Source of the DNA: Spizellomyces punctatus DAOM BR117 | Lineage: Eukaryota; Chytridiomycota; Chytridiomycetes; Spizellomycetales; Spizellomycetaceae | DNA: 64,000 bases | NCBI RefSeq assembly: GCF_000182565.1 | Contig: NW_015971539.1 | Span: forward strand, 1,235,219-1,299,218 | Direction: 5' to 3' | In this document: positions 21,970-34,296 of the stretch, piece by piece | Position numbering within the stretch: the first letter of the stretch is position 1 | Layout of the letters: every line of letters starts with the position of its first letter | Notes under the pieces: model-generated | What the model was told of the DNA's origin: nothing | What the model saw: only the letters and a program-made list of their open reading frames with translations | Database searches by the model: none | Made by a program: the position numbers and the translations under genes

Positions 21970-23791
21970 TCAAGTTGCATCGTTCTTTCCCACATTGAAT
22001 GAGCTCGTGGTTCCATCTCGCTTCATAATCGTCACTGATGGACCCGTGCGCTTTGGAGGCTGAGAAGCCATGGATGAAGTTGATGACGTTGAAGCTACAC
22101 GATTGCGGGACATTTTCCTGCTATCGTCTTTCTCTGGCCATGCCTCTGCAGGTTTTGAAAGATCCGTGGTTCCGGTATTGTCACGGGATCTCACTTGCCG
22201 AGGTTTACTTTTGCGAGTGTCTGTATCGCCTTCATTGATTACAGCCGTCACTCCATCAGCTGATGCATCGATGAGATCGCCTTCGAGTCGCGTTCGACGT
22301 TTCTGACGATACCCTCTCCCTTTACTTTCCTCCCTCTCCTGTAAACCAGGTCCATTGCTAGCTCTAGCTTCTGGCGCCGTATCCCCACTAGCGGAGGCAT
22401 CGTTTTGAGAGTCTTCATCCGCTTTTTGCTTTCGAGCACTCCCCCGCGGTCGCTTGGTCTCTTTGGCTCCGAGCACAGCACCCAATGAAGCCTTGAATAA
22501 TCCCCCGGTGGGAGCAAGGCGACTTCGCCGTTGTTCAGCTTTAGGTGTCACGTCCGTAGCCTCCTTGGAAGAAGCGCCAGATGCAGACGGAGTAGTTGCA
22601 GACTTCTTTCCAACGGGTGATGAAGATCGTTTGACTATTCCAGTTGGGACGACACTCTTTGTCATGCCAGAGGTACTTCCGGACTTGCCACCTTCCTTGG
22701 ACTTTGAGGAGGATTTCTTCTTTTCCGATCGTCGTGATTCTTTGCCTTTTGCATCTGTGACTGCTTTTGTTTGTTTACTTCCCTCAGCGCGTGACGCTGC
22801 CTTCTTTGCGCGAAGTGCATCGAGCAGAGGAGTCGACTTTGGTTTATCGGGTCCTGCGAGTTGGGATGAGCTTGCTGTTACTATCGAGGTGACGGTTGAG
22901 TGCGCAACGCCTTGCTCCTTCGCCACTTGATCCGCCAACAACGTTCTTTCCAATTTTTCCAGCTGTGTTTCTCCAGTGGCTACACTAGATGCTGCAGCCT
23001 TTGCTTCGTTGTCTTCTTCGAGACTTTTGAGAAATGCCAGAAAATCTGGGTCTGTGATAACCGCGTAAAGAGGATTAGTCTAGTAACAACTTGTCGCAAT
23101 TAGACACGTTGTACAAACCTTGTTCGATCGTATTCATTCTCGGGTCAGGCTTCTTCTTACTCTTTGGAATACGCTGGAAAGGGGCAAATTCAACCACAGC
23201 CCGATGCTCAACTCCTGTCGCAAAGATGAGATAAAGGTCTCGCGCCTAACAAACAAGCAGGTCCCCATACCTTTGGAATCTACAAAGAGATGACCATTGT
23301 ATGTACGACAGAAATCAAGAAGAGCATCGATGTTTTTAAAGTTGAGATATGCTCGAGAGAACACGCTGATCTTGGCTTGGCTGCAATTGAAATGAATGTA
23401 AGCTTTTACATAGGTGGTGCATCTGTTCTCCGAATGCTATATACTATACCTTGTGGCAATCTTTCCTGCAACAAAAGTCCACCAATCCGTCTCACCCAGC
23501 CATTTGTCAACGGTCGTCTTGAAGATCTCTTCGGGAAGATGAGGAGGTAATCTGCGAACGACAATCTTTGTGCGTGGCTTGTTTTCTTTTGCCTTACGAC
23601 CGGGTCGCTTCCGTGTTCGGCGTGAGCGTTTCTTGTCATCTGCCTGACTGCCTTTTGAGCGTTCATCTCCAACACTCCGAGTTGAGCTGTGGGATACTTC
23701 AGCAGCCGCTGGAGTCACTGCCAGTTCAGAGATATGTTCTAATATCACAGCAGAATATTCTTTGCTGACCTGCTTCCGCTGCTGTCACCAT
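21970..23791 (-). CDS. UPF3: UPF3, nonsense-mediated decay factor
   Basis: Five exons: 23791-23770, 23738-23450, 23380-23271, 23214-23119 and 23051-21970, giving 532 aa. The Smg-4/UPF3 RNP-like domain lies at about 60-190: KIVVRRLPPHLPEEIF, then FSRAYLNFKNIDALL, the NGHLFVDSKG segment, VVEFAPFQRIPKSKKKPDPR and DPDFLAFLKSLEED. UPF3 bridges the exon junction complex or ribosome to UPF2/UPF1 in mRNA surveillance. The rest is a long basic, Ser/Lys-rich disordered tail. The first intron is only 31 nt (23739-23769) and is required because no ATG starts the second exon. The tail differs greatly in composition from the core but is continuous with it. Confidence 0.93.
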
Positions 23792-25048
23792 GATGCCCCC
23801 AGGAATCCTCTTTAAGATTGTCGTTATCCCTTGTTCAAACAGCCTGTGGTCAATTCGATGCGTGGGTAAGTGGGGAACGATCGACAGTGCCACATGATAA
23901 GTGGCACAGTAACTGATAACGCACTTGTATGCAGCGATGGAATAGTTATCTTTGGCTGTTACCACCCTGAACAGGCACGCATCTCAAGGAGATCCGCAAA
24001 TGCAGATACTGGTACTCATTACATTTCTCATCGTTGTAAATGTGATGCTCAGACTCTTGTCTAGCTTACATATGGTGCCCATCCCTATATGCGCTATGGT
24101 TCATTCACCCTGGTTCCCAATGTCCTTATGTGTTGCATTCTGTCTTGGATCCAACAAAGTCAATGCTAATGTTGTTTTGCGCAAGGAAATAGTTCCCAAT
24201 GTTATTCATCGCCGTCCCTCCATCTAATGCATTGGGCCTGTTTGGCAGCACATTTGTCTTGGCATTCTCATCAATAAGAGCCTTTTGATCAAAAGTTGGA
24301 GAGCGAGTTTGTTAAATGACTTCATGTCCACAACGATTGTAGGCACAGCCATGAAACTGGGTGGCAACGTGACTCCACGTCATGATAGCGAAATTGAACG
24401 AGTTTAGCGGAGTTGATCAGTTTTGGCGTCAAGCAAACAGCCAAGTGTTCTAAAGTTGCAATTTTCACAATTTTGGTTTTCCATCCTTCCGCTTCCATCT
24501 ATCTCGAGTTTTGTCCATTCCTGTCTACCTCATTGCCTTTTTGCATTGAAAAAGAATATTCAAAAGCGACCTCAACTGCGACGCATACCTCGACCAGTCT
24601 GCGCATTCATCTCAGTGGACACTAGAACGTTGTGGTCAAGCTTGCCTTCTCGCCAACAATACAGTACAGGGTCTCTTGCTGACAAGCGTATGCCAACATT
24701 TGGCCGTAGCTAGACCTTCCGACGACCATAACGACCCTAAAAGCTTCAAAACCAGAGGAATAAGCTTGTGTGCAGTTAGTTGCTATTTTTAGCCTGGAAA
24801 CCTCCGAGGTCGTTGGTGGTTCCCACTTTATGAATACCAAATACGAACGTTTGAATCGCATGCGGTAGCTCAAATTGTCGTCAGAAGGACTGCCACCGGG
24901 AAAGGGACATTGGGGTGTGGAGGGCTACACAGAAAAAGCGAGAAAATTACTGAAGTTTAGCAAAAACCTACTCTCTTTGCAATCATTTTCACACAACCGG
25001 CTACATTCATTTCTGGAACATCAAGTACTTCCATAGGAACAACACACT
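23792..25048. other. Intergenic region, UPF3 to coiled-coil gene
   Basis: 1,257 bp between divergent starts. Frames near 24330-24720 have protein-like patches but no usable ATG or splice chain, so no gene is called. Confidence 0.45.
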
Positions 25049-26486
25049 ATGATGACCGATGGATCGTTTTCTATGGAATCAGAACGGAGTGCTTCCCACA
25101 TGCGTGCTGATAAACGCCCGGGGGTGCTTGACCCGCTCAAAATGAGATCCACAAAACATCGCACGAGTTACTCTTCTGCATCCTCATCCTCATCGACGAC
25201 CTCCTCTGTCGAGCATCACCTTCACGAATCAGCGGAAACAGACGCGGGTGGAGAGTGTGACTTGTAAGTTGTAAAGCTGTTCAGCCATCAGAGTGTTGCG
25301 TCAGGTTGTTAACTATTAACATTTACGTAGTGGTGAATCAATGTTACCGTCATGCATATCTCCTGCGCTGTATCCAGCTGAGCACTACACATCGCTAACC
25401 ACATTAAATCGCTCTCTTACCCAATCCGTTCTCCGATTTGACCAACTCACAACATCATACATCAACCTTCGAAACCAGTTGCGGAACATCCTGGACAGTG
25501 TCGAAGAGCAGGAACGACAATATGAAGCTTATATTGAAGAAATAGGGCAGCTGCGCTTTGAACGCAAGTTTTTGAGGGAAGTGGTTGAGCTGTCTTCGTT
25601 CAGGGAGCGTAAGCAGTCGAATGCATCGGACAAAAGTATAAACAGCACCGGGGCAAACAAGCGATGGAGCTCACCCATGAACACAGATAATGGTGATGGC
25701 TGGGGAAAAAACGCACGACGATGGACGGTGGGAGGCGCACATTCATTAGGAGCATGTGGTGCTTTCCACAGTTTGCCAACTAGCCCGCGTCTCTCAATAA
25801 CAAGTTCAACCTTCCTCCCGCACGTTGACGACGAGAATCGCGTAACGGTAGATGACCTAGCGTCGCGGAAAATTCAACGGGAAGCCTTTGCTGCCATGCT
25901 TCAAACTATACGTGAAACGTTTCTGGTGGGCGCGGGATTCGCTTCGACCATTGGGCCATTTCAAGGCTTGGAAGTGGACTCTGATGAGACGGATCGCTCC
26001 AGCTGTCGTTCCCCTTGCTCTTCCCCCGGCACCCCCGTCACTCTCCTCAACCCTAGTGTTCCGTCGTCACCAAGCCACATCCGCCCCACCCCACTCCCTT
26101 CGTACCCTTCCAACGAAAAACATGTAGAAACCATACACGCACGAATATCTCATCTCACAAACCTTATTGGACAGCTCGCACCTTCTGTTGAAGCCCTTCG
26201 CGAAAGTCTTGAGGACGTCATTGCAGGCCCCGCATTGGCGTATCGTGCGTGGGTCCGTGAAGCAGAGATTGAACGGGAAATGCTTCGAGTCGAATGTGAG
26301 GGTTTGCGAGAAGCTCGAGAGGGCTCTAAAAAAGTTGTGGATATGAGAGGAGTGAGTGAAGCATCAGTTGGCCTGATTTCGTCTGCGCTAGAGTCCTTGT
26401 GGGTTGAGCAAGGTGATGATGATCACGAAGAATGGGAATCAGAATCGGTGTACTGGTCGTGTGATGAGGGTGACGATGAACGGTAA
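25049..26486 (+). CDS. Coiled-coil protein of unknown function
   Basis: Two exons, 25049-25263 and 25331-26486, joined by a 67-nt GTAAGT to GTAG intron; 456 aa. The first 70 residues are Ser-rich. Residues about 85-165 form a likely coiled coil (LRFDQLTTSYINLRNQLRNI, then EEQERQYEAYIEEIGQL). A Ser/Pro linker with SPCSSPGTPV and SPRLS sites, suited to proline-directed kinases, leads to a second helical segment (ARISHLTNLIGQLAPSVEAL). The C-terminus is strongly acidic. No named family is recognised. Such architecture is common in cytoskeletal or polarity scaffolds, but nothing here proves that. Confidence 0.75.
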
Positions 26487-26754
26487 ATCTCCCCACAAAT
26501 GGGGGCCACCTCTATGTAACTTTTGTTTTTGGTATCTCTTTCATAGTCTGCATCTCCATAGGGGATGTGCGCTTTTTACTTTTATCTATGATTGTCACAT
26601 TGTCTTGTCAAAACGTGCAATTAAAATAAATAGTCCGGTGTCGAGAGGTGGCAGAACGTTCATCTCGAATGTTTTACCATAAAAATTGGTTCTACTTGAT
26701 CATAAGTAGTGTAGAGGTGACAGAAACTGGCACTAGCTACTACACCAGGGAATA

Positions 26755-27310
26755 AACCAGCGACAACTGGTTCGGAAAAGCTAAGCTACTACTAGGCAAT
26801 TATACACGCAATACGTAACGGTTGGTTTTAACCGGATAATTGCCCACCACCACACACGGTCCCTACTAGGCCTTGATCTGGAACTCTTGATGGCATTGAA
26901 GCCAGACTCTTGCATCCAGGAGCGAATCGACTGGGCAGCGTCACAAGCCAGAGGATGTTCAGTGACAAGGCTTGGAGACTACAAAAAAATGCATGTCAGC
27001 GACAGAATAATATGAAAAGAGATGATGCCATTGGTACATACCAACCAAGCTCAACTAATGTGGCAGCATAATAGTAGGTTTTGTTATCGGATCCGATTGG
27101 TTGCCGCTGGTTCTGATCACGGTTGCTGTCGGGCGGTCGAGGTCCTCGGCACCACCACATCTGCATGCTCATGGTTGACCGAGTCGCAATGAGGTTGCAA
27201 TGTGGGTCGCTATGAGGTTGCAATGGGTCGCGATGAGCGTTGGGCAGATGGTTTGAGAGTCGAGGATGGGTAAAGAGGAAAGAGGGAAGAGAGGGCAGGT
27301 CCCCTTTTAT
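26755..27310 (-). repeat. Repeated small gene, copy 2
   Basis: Diverged copy of 9853-10285. On the minus strand it has a TATA box (CTATAAAAGG, near 27303), an ATG at 27172, and a first exon to 27042 encoding MSMQMWWCRGPRPPD and about 28 more residues, then a perfect GTATGT donor. A second exon begins near 26980 after TTTTTTTGTAG. Joining at GTATGT gives a frame of about 90 aa; an alternative donor three codons on (GTACCA) gives a more protein-like frame containing SWMQESGFNAIKSSR. The product is unknown. The 5' part contains short tandem repeats (GCAATGAGGTTGC units, 27185-27230). Confidence 0.5.
26757..26770. other. Hairpin CCAG-CGACAA-CTGG, copy 2
   Basis: Same loop as 9855-9868, with the two stem arms exchanged by compensating changes. 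Confidence 0.5.
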
Positions 27311-28545
27311 AGACCTTGAGTGTGGCAAAATGGGGTCCAGCTGAAAAGAAAAAAAAACATTACATTAGCATGCCACACCGCAGTTTGGAGAACATTAGCA
27401 GGACGCTTTCAGCGATGGGGGTTCTGATTATGCAATATAATTAACCGGATTGATCCGGATGATAATGGATACTAGTGCCATTTACTGTCAGCTCCACACT
27501 ATTGATGCATTCATTACATGCATATGTGGACCCAGTTTACGGTTTTCGAGACCTATTTCTGACAATTGTTGACAAAGGACATTTACAAGTCGTTCAATGT
27601 CGCCTGCGGTATGCCATTGAATGCGAACAAAAATGCAACTGAATCATGCTGTCATTTTGTTGTTTACGCCCTGATCTCGCTCAGTAATCATGTTTTGGTT
27701 GCATGCATCGTCCTTTCCAATGTACGGAGGATCGCTCCGAATTCAGGAATTTGGGAAAAAGAGTTCCGCCCTCCAATAGTCCCAATGGTAACAAAGTGGC
27801 ATCATCGTTTGACCACGCACTGATGAAATCCCTCAACGCGCGGACAGCCCTTGCAAGGGGGTACGCGCTACAAGCATCTCCGAGTGTGCTGTGGAAATGC
27901 CCCCGCACGAACTCAATGTTTGGACAAACCAAAACAGAATATAATCATAATCCGGGAAAATCCCAACCATCACAGCATGCAGAAACGCTGTCAATTCGGC
28001 AGTCTGTCCAAATCACAAAAAAAAAAACCAACGAAAAGGAGAGGGAGTTGAAGGGACATCCATGGCATGGCTTTTGGGCGCAGATGCTTCCTTTCTCCTT
28101 TTTTTCCTCTTTGAGTATATATCATGTCGTATGTGGACAAATCAGTTCAACCTCCTACTTACGCAATGAACAAAACCGCTTATCTCTTTTTTTTTTTTTT
28201 GGCTGTGTTCAGTCTTTGGTTTTTGAGGAAGGCGGTCGGGAGGTTCACGCCAGCGCGTTCATTGTCCTGTTGCTTTTGACAGCACCTTTGTCTTTTGGAC
28301 ATTTCCGTTTTGTTCCTTTGTGTTTGAATGTAAACCATTGTATTCCTTGTTTGTCATCGTCATCGTCACATTAAAAAGGAGTTATCTGCTGTCATCTTTT
28401 GTTGTAGCGTAGATTTGCTGCGCATGAGTCCACAGGAGCACTTTGTCTCTCCTTGCGCGTTATTTTGAATGCTTGGGGGTTGAGACAAGGGTGATAGGCT
28501 CATCGACATAAAAAAAAAAACCTACAGAAGAGCGTTTTTGGATTC
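27311..28545. other. Intergenic region upstream of VASt gene
   Basis: 1,235 bp with poly-A and poly-T tracts (near 28017 and 28187). A 223-codon frame at 27703-28374 is unconvincing. An upstream exon of the VASt gene cannot be excluded. Confidence 0.4.
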
Positions 28546-31310
28546 ATGTTACAGAAACATCTCAAACGGGGTCGACGGGCAACTGGACGCCATCCCCGGC
28601 CGACTGTCCAGGACGTATTGGTAAACTGGGTCAACAATAAGGACAAGAATGGCAAGGCTGCTGAAGCTGCCGAAGGTAAAACAGAATGTTAAAACATGGA
28701 CAGTATTTGTCTTCATACTGATGGGAATATATTATTTCACGTCACCGATGACAGGTTTACCAGGTTTACCAGATACGACGACATCCTCTCCACCACAGTC
28801 GTTCTTGGGTATACCCGAGCTGGATATGACGTCCCCCTTTTTGACATTTTCGCCGGCTTCTTTGGCGAAAACCCTTGCGAAGAATGATGACCAAGCCTTG
28901 CTAGAAACCAAAGAGGAGTGGGACACAAATATAGACGACAAAATCCAGACAAACACAAAAACTATAACCCAAAACCCGACCATTCCCATATCATCCGACC
29001 AAGACCCCATCCCAACCCGATCCCTCACCTGTGCCTGCCAAACCCACCCCGGACGATGCGTACTTGATGCCGTTTACCGGATTGGAGCCAACGAGGCGGC
29101 GGGTGCAATATTTGGTGAAGGAGGGTCAGAGGTCATCGAAAGCGTTTGTGAGCGGAGGGGATGTACCGGTTCGTAAATGTGGTATATAAACGTGTCCATC
29201 ATGCATGCACTAAAACCTATTTTTTTGACTTGTTACTTTTAGATCTCAAAATTGAGAAATGGGGGCAGGATCGACATGGGCGATGGGTACGTAGGAGGGT
29301 TACGTATAAAATCCATGTGAAAGCTCCCATGTGTATGTATGCACATCCTAGGATAACATTCCAAGAAGCGAGTTTTCTAAAGTTTTTGTGTTTTCAGATG
29401 GAAATATGTTGACGGTGGCCATTGAAGATCAACATGTCGTCCAACACGAATACAGGTAATGGTGCTTTTTACCCGGTAGGGCAGACCAGCTGTAATCTCA
29501 ATGACTCGCCAAAACAGCGTCCTCGTTGTAGATGTGACGACCCTCACACCTTCCCTGCCTTATGGAACAGTCTTTTCAACGGTGCAACGATACTGCATTA
29601 CCCCAGCTGGTGTTGGTGGACAGCGAGGTGTGAGAGTGCGTGTTCATGCCTGGGTGGAGTTTTCCAAAAAGGTCATGTTGCAAGGTATGCATTTACATTT
29701 TTAAAACTCTGTTTGCAAACGTTATAGTTTGTTGATATTGGGAACGTCGGTTAGATGCGGTTACCAAAACAGCTTTGGAAAGCATGGCGCTTTCTACCCG
29801 ATACCTTGATGAAGCGCTCCTTCATCTCGCAGCGGGAGGAACAGGTCGACTACCTTACCACTACGAACGCCCATCCCGACAAACCGATATCCTTCCCGAA
29901 GACGTTCTGACTCACCGTGGATTAGAAACACCACCAGACTCTGGACGGACCTCTCCCACATCGTCTTCATCGACCTCTTCCCGTGCGTCCAGCTCGTCAA
30001 GCAGCAGTACCGATACATCCACACCATCCACGACATCCTCTACTGATTCGGCGAGACGAAGGCTATACGGTCCACGACCCATTCTGGGATCTGAGACGCC
30101 GTCTACACCCGCTTCGACCATTCACACGACCGTTGGGTCTACACCGGCTGGTATCACACCAACGGGTATCACACCCGGTGGTAGAGAAGCGGCACGGGAA
30201 GGATACTTTACAGGCGTCCCCGTGCCCAAACTCGATCGAAAACCAGTTGGACCAAGACCTTTTGGTGGGTGGCCACAATCCACACCAACAACACCAAAAC
30301 TCGAGACCGAACAAGCGGAAAAGCAAAACCGACATCCACCCATGGCAGTGGTATGGGAAGGCGGAAAATGGGTGGAAGCCCATCCGGCCATCGCTAAAAA
30401 GCTCGTCGCAGAAAAACGAGAAGGGCGCAAGAGGGTGCTGAAGAGGGAAGGTGGAGCTGTCGCTGTTTGGGCTGAAGGACGGTACATTGTCGCAGGGGAA
30501 CGAGAAACCAACCAAGATACGATAAAAGTACAAGCAACCCCCGACACAGCTCTGTCATCACCTATTACATCCACCCATCCACTCGTTACTTTATCTGAAC
30601 CTACCGCAACAAAAGACCCACCCTCGAAACCACTTAATGCATCCTACACCCGCCCACCAACTCCACCCTCAGCAGCACTCGTACCCAAAACCCCAGCTGA
30701 AGCAGCCGAATGGCGAGAAGCAGCAGCCAAAAGACTTGAAAAACATTTATCGAAAAAGAAAAGTATGGAGAACGCAAGTGGTGCATTGGTTGGAAGTGGG
30801 GAAGGTTTGGAATCATTGTCGGGAGTACCGTCACCCCAACTCGTATCTACCATTCCGCAAAGTCCGACTCCATCCGCCGTACAAGTAACACCACCAACAA
30901 CCCAACCAACTGAACCGACAACATCAACATCAACAACGGTTATCCCTTACACCCCACCACCCCAATCATCCACACCACGCCCCGTAACCCTCCTCATAAC
31001 CTTCCATATCTGCGGTATACTCCTCCTCCTATCCCAACTCGGTTTTTTCGGCATCCTACGATGGATCTACGTCCTCGTATCTTGGACACTCCGTACGCTC
31101 TTGTGGAGTATCACGCTCTTGTTTTTCCGTCGTACGCGTCCGTCTCCGCAGATTGTACATCATCAGGAACCCATCCCGGATTCGGCGTGCCGTGTACCAA
31201 ACAAAGAGGATGATGGAGTGGTTGTAAAGTGGGGTGAACTTTGTTTTTGGTGGGGTGTTGTTGTGATTGTGGTTTTGGGTGGTGTGAGGGGGTTGGTGAG
31301 GAGGGTTTGA
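28546..31310 (+). CDS. VASt-domain membrane protein (lipid transfer-like)
   Basis: Six exons: 28546-28675, 28755-29168, 29243-29332, 29398-29455, 29518-29684 and 29755-31310; 804 aa. The VASt (StAR-related) domain runs from about residue 120 to 290: CACQTHPGRCVLDAVYRI, the FGEGGSEVIESVCERRGCTD segment, LKIEKWGQDRHGR, RRRVTYKIHVKAP, then YGTVFSTVQRYC and VRVRVHAWVEFSKK. A long Ser/Thr/Pro-rich region follows. The C-terminus has hydrophobic segments (TLLITFHICGILLLL, ILRWIYVLVSWTLRTLLW, FWWGVVVIVVL) that would anchor it in a membrane. In Lam/Ysp and plant VAD1 proteins this domain moves sterols at contact sites. The usual GRAM domain was not found. An alternative start is 28649 if the first intron is retained. 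Confidence 0.8.
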
Positions 31311-31649
31311 TGGTATTTTGTGGGTTGCACGTCCGTCGTGGGTGTATGTCCATACAGTCTTGTAGCGCTGTAACTAGTGAGTGCTCTTTTTTGCTGTATG
31401 TATGTAGTGGCAGGTTCGTTTGATGGAATGTCAAGGCGGTGTGAACAAGAAACGTAGGAAATGTATTTGTACATCTGAATACACACACTCTAATGTTTAA
31501 AAACATAAAATAGGCGATGAAAAAAACGGGTTTCCGCATTTCAAACGAATAGAATCAGTTCAAGTGGATCGTACTACGACAGGATACTCCAAAAAAAAAA
31601 AATTAAGGTTTAAAACGACATCCAACCAACATACGAGAACTCATCCCGT
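31311..31649. other. Convergent intergenic region
   Basis: 339 bp between stop codons of convergent genes. Nothing is recognised beyond an A-tract near 31590. Confidence 0.5.
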
Positions 31650-33938
31650 TCAAACGACGGGAGGGACCACAATAGGACCAAAAGGAACACACACCCCCGT
31701 CTGCGTTCCTTCCACTCTAATCACCACATGCAACTCATCACCAACCACACATCCCACCCCCCAATTCCTTCGTCCAATCAATTTCTGATCCTTTAACGTT
31801 TTCCCATCCACGTCCTTGGGAAACATATCCAGCATCTCCTCCTTGACCCCATTGCCAAAGTCCAATTGTTTTGCGCTTGAATGTAGCATTTTGAGGACGC
31901 CTTTCGGTGGAGGGATGTTAACGATGGCGGAGGCGATGAATTGGTACATGAGGGTTGGATCTGTTGGGTTGGTTGGAGTAAAGAAGCGACCAACACCGGC
32001 GCAGTGGACGTCGCCGGATATGAAGGAGATGCGGGTACGTGTTTGGGAGGCGTGGGCTTGGAGGCGGGTTATGAGGGCCGTACGTTCGGGGGTGTGGTTG
32101 GGGTGGGTCCAATGATCGATCAGGTCGTCTGTAGGGAATGAGAACTCCAGCGTCAGTAGCAATTTAAACGAATAAAGAACTCTAAGCGACATACCAAGCA
32201 GATCCACCTCCCCAAACTGACTAATCACACCACTCATCAACCCACTCTTGCCCAAACCCTTTTTAACATTTCCAAGCACATCATCAATCGTGCCCTTTGT
32301 CTCAGCCTCCCATTGTTGCGCGTCGACTTTGAGACCCACTTTTCCCAATAATCGCCCAGCACTTCCAGCCACACTTCCCAGGCCCTTTCCAATCTCATTT
32401 ACAGCATTATTAGCTGATCGTTTTGTTTTGCCAAAGTGGGTTAATAAAGTTTCGGGTGCTTTGAGACGCGGGTAGACGATGGGAACTGCGAGCATGGCAA
32501 TGACGTGCTTGATGGTGGGCGGAAGGGTTCTGAGGGTTTGGAAAAGAAGGTTGTAAGATTGGGGTGAGAGGATTTGCATTGGGGTTCGTTCGCTGCGGGT
32601 GTCGGGACCGAAGAGAGCAACACTGGGTCCGAGGAGCTTGACGAAATGGAAAGTTTGACCATTAGGGGAAATGAATTCTCGTGCATGGGGTCCACCAAGC
32701 GCAGCAAGACGCATGGTAGTGTGTTGTTGGAAAAGTAAATAAAATCTCCAAGCGATACGTCCAATGTTTTGAAAGTACTGAGAGTGCTGAAGGTACTCTG
32801 GGTACGACCCATATCCGTCGAAAATGTCGTGATCATCAATTTGAAAAATGGAGGGAATGGAGGCCAGGGCTTCTCTAAGGTGCGGGGTCGCAAAATGGCT
32901 AGTGTACATGTTAAAGTAAAAGGAAGAGACTGCGAATTCGAGTTCTGGAGTCCATGGAGCGTTTCGACGGTTTTCTTTGCCCTTGATTTGAAGCCATGCT
33001 TTGAGGCCGTCAAGCTCCTTCCAGATGGGATCTCCATATATCCTACAAAACACCGAAACAAAAAACGATAATCAACAAACTCGTTCATAAATACCAAGAA
33101 CATTACCGCTCACATATATACTCACTGATCACCACCTCCCAACATGACATGAAACTCTTTGCCATTTTCACGATGAAGACTCAAAACATCCTTCCAAAGC
33201 GCACCCACACCACCCAATCGCTCCCTCTCTTCCTTGGACACGCTATTACTAAACCCACTACAAGAATAGAACGCAAACCGCCAGTTGCGATCATGCACAG
33301 AAGCTACGTGAAAATTAAAAGTTTGCTCTGACAATGCGTCTATGGAATATGTCCACATGGCAGGATAGTCCCCCATTGGGAGGGTGAGGTCGATACGGTG
33401 AAAAGTGTATTGGAGGTGGGTGTCAATCACGTTGGAGGGAACGTAGAGGGGGGAGGTACCGGGGAGGTTGGAATAGACCGTGGCCGTGACGGGGGAAGGT
33501 GAGCTGGTAAGAACAAGGATGGAACCTATTGCAAAAAAATATAGTAAAGATCCCATTCTCACTGATGATCCGCAACAAAAAAATATACATACCAAACCAC
33601 ATCCGGTTCCCCACATCCATATTTACATATCTCAAATACGGTCCAAATACTTGTCCGCTCTGACCCTTTTTCGATGGCATACTCTGCCCTGTAGCGGCTT
33701 CCGCGGCCGTTGGGTAGGGTGTCACTGGATACGGGGCACCACCATATGGTGCACCGCCATAGGACACGGGCGGGTACGCACCACTGGCAGTCGTTGGCGG
33801 ATACCCACTATTCACAAAAGGTGGCGGATACGATTGAACCGGATACGCAGGGTAAACGTCAGTGTGTGCAGCAGAGGGTTGCGCCGAGTAAGCTGGTGGC
33901 GGGCCGGATGGGTACGGATTAGGTTTCTCTGGGTTCAT
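31650..33938 (-). CDS. PhoD-like metallophosphatase
   Basis: Four exons: 33938-33593, 33525-33126, 33042-32195 and 32128-31650; 690 aa. The N-terminus (about 75 residues) is Pro/Tyr/Gly-rich. The catalytic region shows PhoD-family motifs: WRFAFYSCSGFSN, FHVMLGGGDQIYGDPIWK, the FQIDDHDIFDGYGSYPE block, VALFGPDTRSERT and RISFISGDVHCAG. These carry the Asp and His residues that bind metal in the PhoD phosphatase superfamily. It would hydrolyse phosphate esters; the natural substrate is unknown. There is no N-terminal signal peptide, so this fungal group is probably cytosolic or membrane-associated. All four exon joins preserve motif continuity, for example GGGDQ to IYGD across the second intron. 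Confidence 0.88.
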
Positions 33939-34296
33939 CGTGACCAGTTCAAAGAATCGTCAAGCACAAGCTCGTCGTTCGTCGTCGTCGTTCGTTTTGT
34001 TGAAAGCGCTATTCGGCAAAAAGCCAAGCTTTTAACGCAAAGGGGAAAAGAACAGAATGCCCGATCTACTGTGCCACAACGCGCAGGTGGCGCAGCACTT
34101 AAGCCATTCCGCTTTGTTTATAATTCCCTTTCTTTTGTATTGCGAATGATTATTCATGCAAGAGGTTAGAATGCTTTTGTTACTCAAAATATCGAATTAC
34201 ATTAACAAGATCTTGTCCCATAACTGACATGTTGGTTGCCATGTTGAACCACAGCTGCTCAAGCCCAACCAACACCATCAGCAAACAAACGTTATT
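33939..34296. promoter_or_regulatory. Region upstream of PhoD-like gene
   Basis: 358 bp between the PhoD-like start and the 3' end of the oxygenase gene. It has a CGT-rich run near 33972-33993. No site is assigned. Confidence 0.45.

Noticed and set aside
27703-28374. 223-codon + strand frame
   Set aside because: It contains translated homopolymer runs (poly-Lys and poly-Phe) and has no family match.
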